64,000 nt of DNA from Patiria miniata. Lineage: Eukaryota > Echinodermata > Asteroidea > Valvatida > Asterinidae. The stretch covers positions 25,278,622 through 25,342,621 of the forward strand of contig NW_024037073.1 of NCBI RefSeq assembly GCF_015706575.1, given 5' to 3'. This document shows positions 56,401-64,000 of the stretch, piece by piece (the stretch's first letter is position 1; each line of letters opens with the position of its first letter). Both the position numbers and the translations under genes were made by a program. The notes below the pieces were generated by a model. The model saw nothing but the letters and a program-made list of their open reading frames with translations, did no database searches and was not told the origin of the DNA.

Positions 56401-58374
56401 ATGAGGGCCAATATTGACAGTGGATTTTACAAATTGAAATTACAGGTGCAAAGGGTGTGCCATTGGCGTTATTTAAGTTGATTGAATTTTGGAGGATTCA
56501 GGAAAAAAAAATCTAATAAGTTAGGGTGGCAGTACATTTGAGAGCTGACTTCAACAATTAATGAAATATTGGCATTTGTCCTTCACCTTGCCCACCTAAT
56601 GTTAGGAATACGGTTTGAAAAAGTGAGTGATTGCTTGCACCCAGTTACAAGGAATTACATGTTCTTGACACACTGCATCACTTTGGACTTTCTTGCCTGT
56701 ATCCTGTTTTTACCGCTACATATCATCTGTCCCATTCAAGCGCAACATATATGTCGACCTTTCTACTCCATAAACTCTCCCATCATTTCCCCTCTTTGTG
56801 TAGCCCACACCTGGTGACCTTTTGATGACCGACTTTCATTATTACAGGAATCATTATCCAGGATAATTACTCAACCTTTCCCTCTCGTAAACAGTTGTCC
56901 TTATTGAGATACCAGACAAAGGAAGCAAAGAGGATTTGGAGGACGAGACTTGCTACAAAGAGCACAACTTGTCGCTGCTGCTGCAGGAGAAGGAAAGTCT
57001 GGAGAAGACTCTTGAGGAGGAGCGGACCACGTGGCCCAGACAGAGCACAGAATGAAAGGCACTATAGAAAGGCTTCGTACAAAGGTGAGTGGGCATTCCA
57101 TCTGGTCTTGGTCTAAGAATGAGTTTGGATCTTGTTCCCTGCATGCAACAGGTACCAAGGGCGTCAATCGCTTCTCAAAAGTGGGAGGGGGGACATACCT
57201 TGATCAAACTAATGCAGGCACACTAATGCTACTGCGTTCTTTCAGTGGTCAGATTTCTGTCAGGATGCCAGCTGTCATGGCTGTGGGCGATCATGGTGTG
57301 CACTGTTGTTGTCATTGCTCTACATTTTCTACACGTTCTACGTTGTTTTATGCGCTGACGCTGCTTATGATAAATGCAGACAAACCGTTGCACACATTTT
57401 GTACACAAGCTCAGATGTGTCGTTTATCCTTGTGTAGAGGATTCGTGGTTTCACTCAAACTCTAGTTGCACTAAATAACTGGGTAACAACACATGTGCCT
57501 TCTTAAGCATTCATGCTCCAACTGCACACATCATAAGTGCATAAATGTCAGACTTTGGTGTGCGCTGTCATGGTTGTGATTGGTTACACATCATGGGGCA
57601 GAGCCTAATGGATTGGTCTATTAAAATTCCATCTGTAAACAAATAATTTCTCTGCCCATCCGTCTTGCCCTCCAGGTTGAGTATTTGTCCAACACAAACA
57701 TGTCACTCAAGCAGCAGCTGTCCATGATTCACAGGTCCAGTTTGAAACATCTAACCAACGACAGCTAGAACCAGTCCATTTTGCAAGAGTTACTGCAACA
57801 CATGTCTGAGGAGCACACCCAGCTGCTGCACCACCATCTAGCACAGCTACGACTGTACACTCAGGCCTGCGCATTATCCAAATCAGCCCCCGAGGAATCT
57901 GCAGCTGAATCTACAGTCTTGGTACCAGACCTGGCTGACCAATCACAGGACATCTCACACATGGCCATGATGTCGTCCTCGGAGGGCACCCTTGGGAACA
58001 TGGAGCAGACAGTCGTCATGACGATAACGTCTGAGGAGGATTCGGAGCCGCTCGGCAACATCGTGGATAACCCCGGAGATACTGTGGGACATGACTCCTT
58101 GACTTTGGATAAGGACGTTCACTTGTCACCAAATGACATTCTGTACCAACTGACAAGCGAGGGACTGTCACCAAGACATGCCACCTCTGAGTCGGGTCAC
58201 GTTTATCAATCAGGTAGAACTCATTCACATCACAACACAGGCTGTGATGTCACGCAACAGGATTTTCACAAGAACAAAAGTTGAAAATTGGTTCTTTCCA
58301 ACAGCATGCCAAATGAGGGACCACCATTAAAATGTGGGAGAACTAACAGCCTGAAAGCCACTTAACTAAATAAA
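53486..58374 (+). pseudogene. C2H2 zinc-finger / coiled-coil gene, five exons, two in-frame stops (copy B)
   Basis: Exons by homology: 53486-53687, 54431-54621, 55864-56059, 56916-57084, 57676-58284; AATAAA at 58369. Phases agree across all four junctions if one base lost in exon 4 (acgtggccc, against acgtgggccc in copy A) is discounted. Exon 3 reads RGYEQTDGQQPQIEYQYACI in frame here, where copy A is shifted by one C. Exon 5 encodes ILQELLQHMSEEHTQLLHHH and a 167-residue open tail. The TGA in exon 2 and TAG in exon 5 are both present. Apart from these two stops the gene looks well preserved. Confidence 0.6.
54713..55158. mobile_element. Probable MITE, ATTCATAAATACCTAT ends (copy B)
   Basis: Same structure as 20688-21133 within the copy B intron. 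Confidence 0.5.
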
Positions 58375-58481
58375 ACCGGACATATTTTGTAAACAGTGTA
58401 CACTCAGTGTTGTCTTAGGGCTTAGTTGGGGGGGGGTGGACTTGAACTAATGAGTTGAGTCTTCATGGAAGTTTGTCTTAC

Positions 58482-58620
58482 CTGAATGAAAAATTTTACC
58501 AAAGCAACTGGCCTTGGTCTCTCCTATCTTTTCGAGTTCTCGATGGGCAATCCCGAATCCGCTCAGTGAATGGGCGTCGTTGTAGGCCCAAACAGATCCA
58601 TGTAGGTCCTCAATCTATTA
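58482..58620 (-). CDS. Orphan exon, unknown gene, minus strand (copy B)
   Basis: Same exon as 24465-24604, but one A is missing near the start (tcaatct against tcaaatct), which would shift its frame. Given the pattern of copy differences, this may be a sequencing error. Confidence 0.4.
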
Positions 58621-58859
58621 CTGAAACATAAACGATGCAATTATGATTAACATTGAAACATTTGGTCGTATGTATAAAAATTAGCATTTGCTTTTTTTTT
58701 TTACTACATATTTTTAAGCATAACTTTTATTTGCATGAATAAAAATGAGAGCAAATGCTTTCACTATTTGCTTCAAGCTAAAAGTATTTGCTTTTTTACT
58801 TTTTGGCTTTTGCTAGCCTAGAAGTGTGGACTGGTTTCAAACTTGAAAAAAATATAAAT

Positions 58860-61800
58860 TTCAATTGACCTCAAAATTAATAAAATTTTAAAATCTAAAA
58901 CTCCAACTGTGCGACTTGAACCAGCAACCTTCAGAAGTTCAGATTTAGGGTCATCAGTCCGTATTACTTGATTAAGCACAACTTCACACTATTTTGTGGT
59001 TACAAAATTAACTGTAGAGTTTCAATTGACCTAAAAAGTAGTAAAATTTTGAAATCTAAAATTCCCAGCGTGGGAATGAACCTGCAACCTTTTGATTTAG
59101 AGTCAGCAGTCTGAACCACTGCACTAAGCATAATTTCATGCTTTTTAGTGGTTACGGAATTAACTATCAAGTTTCAATTTACCCAAAAGAAATAAAATTT
59201 TAAAATCTAAAATTCCACCCTGGATTTGAACCCACAACCTTAAAATTTAAGTCAGCAGTCCGTACCATTGTACTTAGCATAATTCCACTGTTTTTATTGG
59301 TTAAAAATTAACTATAAAGTTTCAATTTACCCAAAAAGAAATAAAATTTTAAAATCTTTAATTCCCTTCCTAGATTTGAACCCCCAACCTTCAGATTTCG
59401 AGTCAGCAGTCCATACCATTGGACTTAGCATAATTTCACACTTTTTACAGGTTACGAATTAACTATGAAGTTTTAATTTACCCAAAAGTAATAAAATTTG
59501 AAAATCTAAAATTTCCACCCTGGATTTGAACCCACAACCTTCAGATTTTGAGTCAGCAGTCCGTACCATTGGACTAAGCATATTTTACACTTTTTAAAGG
59601 TTACGAAATTAACTATAATGTTTTAATTTACCCAAAAAGTAATAAAATTTTAAAATCTAAAATTCCCACCCTGGATTTGAACCCACAACCTTCAGATTTC
59701 GAGTCAGCAATCCATACCATTGGACTTAGCATAATTTCACACTTTTTAGTGGTTACGAAATTAACTATCAAGTTTAAATTTACCCAAAAAGAAATAAAAT
59801 TTAAAATCTAAAATTCCCCCCCTGGAATTGAACCCGCAACCTTCAGATTTAGAGTCGATAGTCCATACCATTGGACTAAGCATAATTTCACACTTGTTAA
59901 AGGTTACGAAATTAACTATAATGTTTTAATTTACCCAAAAAGTAATAAAATTTTAAAATCTAAAATTCCCACCCTGGATTTGAACCCACAACCTTCAGAT
60001 TTAGAGTCAGTAGTCCATACCATTGGACTTAGCATAATTTCACACTTTTTAGTGGTTACGAAATTAACTATAATGTTAAATTCACCCAAAAAGAAATAAA
60101 TTTTAAAATCTAAATTTCCCCCCCTGGATTGAACCCGCAACCTTCAGATTTCAAGTCGATAGTCCATACCATTGGACTAAGCCTAATTTCACACTTGTAA
60201 GGGTTACGAAATTAACTATAATGTTTTAATTTACCCAAAAAGTAACAAAATTTTAAAATCTAAAATTCCCACCCTGGAATTGAACCCACAACCTTCAGAT
60301 TTCGAGTCGGAAGTCCATCCCATTGGACTAAGTGTAATTTCACAATTTTTAAATGTTACGAAATTAACTATGAAGTTTCAATTTACCCAAAAATATATAA
60401 AATCTAAAATCTAAAATTTCCAACCTGGATTTGAACCCGCAACCTTCAGATTTAGAGTCGGCAGTCCATACCATTGGACTAAGCATAATTTCACACTTTT
60501 TAGTGGTTACGAAATTAACTATGAAGTTTAAATTTACCCCAAAGACATAAAATTTTAAAATCTAAAATTTCCACCCTGGATTTGAACCCACAACCTTCAG
60601 ATTTAGAGTCAGTAGTCCATACCATTGGACTAAGTGTAATTTCACAATTTTTAAAGGTTACGAAATTAACTATAATGATTTAATTTACCCAAAAAAGTAA
60701 TAAAATTTTAAAATCTAAAATTCACACCCTGGAATTGAACCCACACACCTTCAGATTTCAAGTCAGCAGTCCATACCATTGGACTAAGCAGCAATTTCAC
60801 ACTTTTTTAGTGGTTACGAAATTAACTATGAAGTTAAATTTACCCAAAAGAGACATAAAATTTCAAAAACCAAAACTCCACCCCTGGATTTGAACCCACA
60901 ACCTTCAGATTTCAAGTCAGCCGTCCGTACCATTGGACTAAGCATAATTTCACACTTTTCAGTGGTTACAAATTAACTATCAAGTTTAAATTTACCCAAA
61001 AGAACTAAATTTTAAAATCTAAAATTCCCCCCCCCTGGAATTGAACCCGCAACCTTCAGATTTCGAGTCAGTAGTCCTTACCATTGGACTAAGCCTAATT
61101 TCACACTTTTTAAAGGTTACGAAATTAACTATAATGTTTTAATTTACCCAAAAAAGTAATAAATTTTAAATCTAAAATTCCCCCCCCTGGAATTGAACCC
61201 GCAACCTTCAGATTTCGAGTCAGTAATCCATACCATTGGACTAAGTGTAATTTCATAATTTTTAAAGGTTACGAAATTAAGGGAATTACATCATTTGCTT
61301 TTGCTGTAATTTTCAGAAAGGATGGAATTGGGGGGTTGGAAATATAAGCAAATTAGTTACACTGACTTTTGGAGTTTTTGGGTTCGAAAATGCTATAAAA
61401 ACCAAGAAAAACGATCATTATCCTGTAGTCTGGTCCCCTGACTCCATATAAGAAGAAACAGAGCATGTTAACATACATTGGGGAATTGTAAGGTCAGGGA
61501 ACCAGTCTAGCTGGTTCGTACCCGTTCATAGGTTTGTAATCGATTGCAAACAAGTGCAATGGTCAATTGGGGCCAGTATTTGAAAAAAAAAGCCAGTTGT
61601 TTCCAACGCTGATCGGCCGATCAGCGTTGGAAATTGATACAAAAATACCACTTTTCTTGAAAATGACAGTATACCAGGTGCCATAATTTTACAGGATGCT
61701 TTAGACTGTCATTTACCAACATCCTGTTAGGTATTTCGCAAAAACTTGGTAGTTTTATTTTTCAATGTTTGCAAATGTTGTTATTCCCTTTAACTATAAA

Positions 61801-63287
61801 GTTTTAATTTACCCAAAAAAGTAATAAAATTTTAAATCTAAAATTTCCACCCTGGAATTGAACCCACAACGTTCAGATTTCGAGTCAGTAGTCCATACCA
61901 TTGGACTAAGTGTAACTTCACAATTTTAAATGTTACGAAATTAACTATGAAGTTTCAATTTACCCAAAAATAAATAAAATCTAAAATTTCCAACCTGGAT
62001 TTGAACTCACAACCTTCAGATTAAGAGTCAGCAGTCCATACCATTGGACTAAGCATAATTTCACACTTTTTTGTGGTTACGAAATTAACTATGAAATTTA
62101 ATTTACCCAAAAAGACATAAAATTTAAAATCTAAAATTTCCACCCTGGATTTGAACCGACAACCTTCAGATTTCAGTCAGTAGTCCATACCATTGGACTA
62201 AGTGTAATTTCACATTTTTAAATGTTACGAAATTAACTATGAAGTTTCAATTTACCCAAAAATAAATAAAATCTAAAATCTAAAATTTCCAACCTGGATT
62301 TGAACCCGCAACCTTCAGATTTAGAGTCAGCAGTCCATACCATTGGACTAAGCATAATTTCACACCTTTTAGTGGTTACGAATTAACTATGAAGTTTAAA
62401 TTTACCAAAAAGACATAAAATTTTAAAATCTAAAATTCCACCCTGGATTTGAACCCACAACCTTCAGATTTCGAGTCAGTAGTCCATACCATTGGACTAA
62501 GTGTAATTTCACAATTTTTTAAAGTTACGAAATTAACTATAATGATTTAATTTACCCAAAAAAGTAATAAATTTTAAAATCTAAAATTCCCACCCTGGAA
62601 TTGAACCCACAACCTTCAGATTTCAAGTCAGCAGTCCCATACCATTGGACTAAGCATAATTTCACACTTTTTAGTGGTTACGAAATTAACTATGAAGTTA
62701 AATTTACCCAAAAGACATAAAATTTCAAAAACCCAAACTCCCACCCCTGGATTTGAACCCACAACCTTCAGATTTCAAGTCAGCCGTCCGTACCATTGGA
62801 CTAAGCATAATTTCACACTTTTTAGTGGTTACAAAATTAACTATCAAGTTTAAAATTTACCCCAAAAGAAATAAATTTTAAAATCTAAAATTCCCCCCCT
62901 GGAATTGAACCCGCAACCTTCAGATTTCGAGTCGGTAGTCCATACCATTGGACTAAGCTAATTTCATACTTTTTAAAGGTTACGAAATTAACTATAATGT
63001 TTTAATTCTCCAAAAAGAAATAAATTTTTAAAATCTAAAATTCCCACCCTGGAATTGAACCCACAACCTTCAGATTTTGAGTCAGCCGTCCGTACCATTG
63101 GACTAAGTGTAACTTCACAATTTTAAATGTTACGATATTAACTATGAAGTTTCAATTTACCCAAAAATAAATAAAATCTAAAATCTAAAATTTCCAACCT
63201 GGATTTGAACCTGCAACCTTCAGATTTAGAGTCAGTAGTCCATACCATTGGACTAAGCATAATTTCACACTTTTTTGTGGTTACGAA
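58860..63287 (-). repeat. tRNA-derived ~150 bp satellite array (copy B)
   Basis: Continuation of the same satellite for about 26 units, interrupted once by a MITE at 61281-61793. Units carry the same A-box-like tagtccaatgg and B-box-like ggttcaaatcc on the minus strand. Loop triplets vary between units (CTA, CGA, TTG), as expected for relics evolving without tRNA function. It ends at a second 500 N gap. Confidence 0.85.
61281..61793. mobile_element. MITE inserted in the satellite array
   Basis: A 512-base block with ends gggaattacatcatttgc and gcaaatgttgttattccc interrupts one unit between cgaaattaa and ttaactataaag, so TTAA appears on both sides (one extra T on the right). A TTAA target is what piggyBac-type elements use, but the short imperfect ends make that only a suggestion. 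It contains a perfect 34-base palindrome at 61600-61633 (half site tttccaacgctgatcgg). Confidence 0.65.
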
Positions 63288-63787
63288 NNNNNNNNNNNNN
63301 NNNNNNNNNNNNNNNNNNNNNNNNNNNNNNNNNNNNNNNNNNNNNNNNNNNNNNNNNNNNNNNNNNNNNNNNNNNNNNNNNNNNNNNNNNNNNNNNNNNN
63401 NNNNNNNNNNNNNNNNNNNNNNNNNNNNNNNNNNNNNNNNNNNNNNNNNNNNNNNNNNNNNNNNNNNNNNNNNNNNNNNNNNNNNNNNNNNNNNNNNNNN
63501 NNNNNNNNNNNNNNNNNNNNNNNNNNNNNNNNNNNNNNNNNNNNNNNNNNNNNNNNNNNNNNNNNNNNNNNNNNNNNNNNNNNNNNNNNNNNNNNNNNNN
63601 NNNNNNNNNNNNNNNNNNNNNNNNNNNNNNNNNNNNNNNNNNNNNNNNNNNNNNNNNNNNNNNNNNNNNNNNNNNNNNNNNNNNNNNNNNNNNNNNNNNN
63701 NNNNNNNNNNNNNNNNNNNNNNNNNNNNNNNNNNNNNNNNNNNNNNNNNNNNNNNNNNNNNNNNNNNNNNNNNNNNNNNNNNNNNNN
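63288..63787. other. Assembly gap, exactly 500 N
   Basis: Second placeholder gap, flanked on both sides by the same satellite but in opposite orientations. Confidence 0.99.
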
Positions 63788-64000
63788 GGTAAATTGAAAC
63801 TTCATAGTTGATTTCGTAACATTTAAAAATTGTGAAATTACACTTAGTCCAATGATATGGACTACTGACTCGTAATCTGAAGGTTGTAGGTTCAATTCCA
63901 GGGTGGAAATTTTAGATTTTCAAATTTTATTACTTTTTTGGGTAAATTAAAACAATATAGTTAATTTCGTAACCTTTAAAAAGTGTGAAATTACACTTAG
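63788..64000 (+). repeat. Satellite array, inverted orientation
   Basis: Here the unit reads in the opposite sense: ttagtccaatgatatggact and ggttgtaggttcaattccag lie on the plus strand. The array therefore flips orientation across the 500 N gap. Confidence 0.85.

Larger units (their letters stand above)
34039..60731 (+). repeat. Copy B of the ~26.7 kb direct repeat
   Basis: Partner of 1-26712. It is continuous with unique sequence on its left (27213-34038) and with more satellite on its right (60732-63287), so it looks like the complete version of the locus. It differs from copy A by scattered one-base indels and a few larger or substitutional changes: an 8 bp tandem duplication of ccgcggta near 36884-36901, about 5 extra bases near 55750, and a G/T difference (23211 against 57230). 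Confidence 0.97.

Noticed and set aside
24840-63287. CRISPR-like array
   Set aside because: The unit repeats as a whole with no unique spacers, the host is an animal, and the unit carries tRNA-like boxes. It is a satellite.
63205-63895. ORFs of about 180-200 codons across the second gap
   Set aside because: They consist almost entirely of unknown bases between satellite units.

Overview
Animal genomic DNA, almost entirely non-coding and transposon-rich. Spliced exons with GT-AG borders, a TRMT2A-like tRNA methyltransferase, a class A GPCR relic, two LINE families, tRNA-derived SINEs and many MITEs or foldback elements point to a metazoan. AT richness and frequent tacatgta-type motifs fit a marine invertebrate, perhaps a deuterostome such as an amphioxus, but that placement is a low-confidence guess.

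The main fact about the window is that it contains the same ~26.7 kb twice in direct orientation: copy A (1-26712) and copy B (34039-60731), at an offset of about 34.02-34.04 kb. The copies differ almost only by one-base indels, mostly in homopolymers. Copy A ends inside a satellite array at a gap of exactly 500 N, while copy B reads straight through the same place. The simplest reading is one locus assembled twice (a redundant contig placed next to its partner); a very recent tandem duplication is the alternative.

Layout of the shared unit, in copy A coordinates: an L1/Tx1-type LINE on the minus strand (1 to ~2660); a TIR element with G-rich minisatellite (3284-3688); a broken Ty3/gypsy pol fossil (~4735-6600); exon 2 of a TRMT2A-like gene (7416-7573, minus); a SINE relic and a TIR element (8104-9195); a CR1-like LINE (9196-11623); exon 1 of the TRMT2A-like gene (11838-11991, minus); a run of foldback elements and MITEs plus a tRNA-headed SINE (12259-18585); a LINE 3' fragment (18731-19345, minus); a five-exon zinc-finger/coiled-coil gene with two in-frame stops present in both copies (19461-24358, plus); one orphan minus-strand exon (24465-24604); then the ~150 bp satellite array, whose unit looks tRNA-derived.

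The unique spacer (27213-34038) holds a SINE relic, an orphan minus-strand exon (27637-27783), a MITE (28632-29247), a class A GPCR pseudogene split by an 829 bp MITE (29929-31290), a composite SINE cluster into which a MITE has inserted with a clear TAA target duplication (32228-32936), a near-perfect 185 bp hairpin (33177-33361), and the 3' end of the copy B LINE. After copy B the satellite continues to 63287, carries its own inserted MITE, meets a second 500 N gap, and resumes in inverted orientation to 64000.

Nothing resembles a bacterial-style gene cluster, CRISPR array or defence system. The best leads are the tRNA-derived satellite, the zinc-finger gene with two shared stops, the nested MITE insertions, and the duplication itself as an assembly question.
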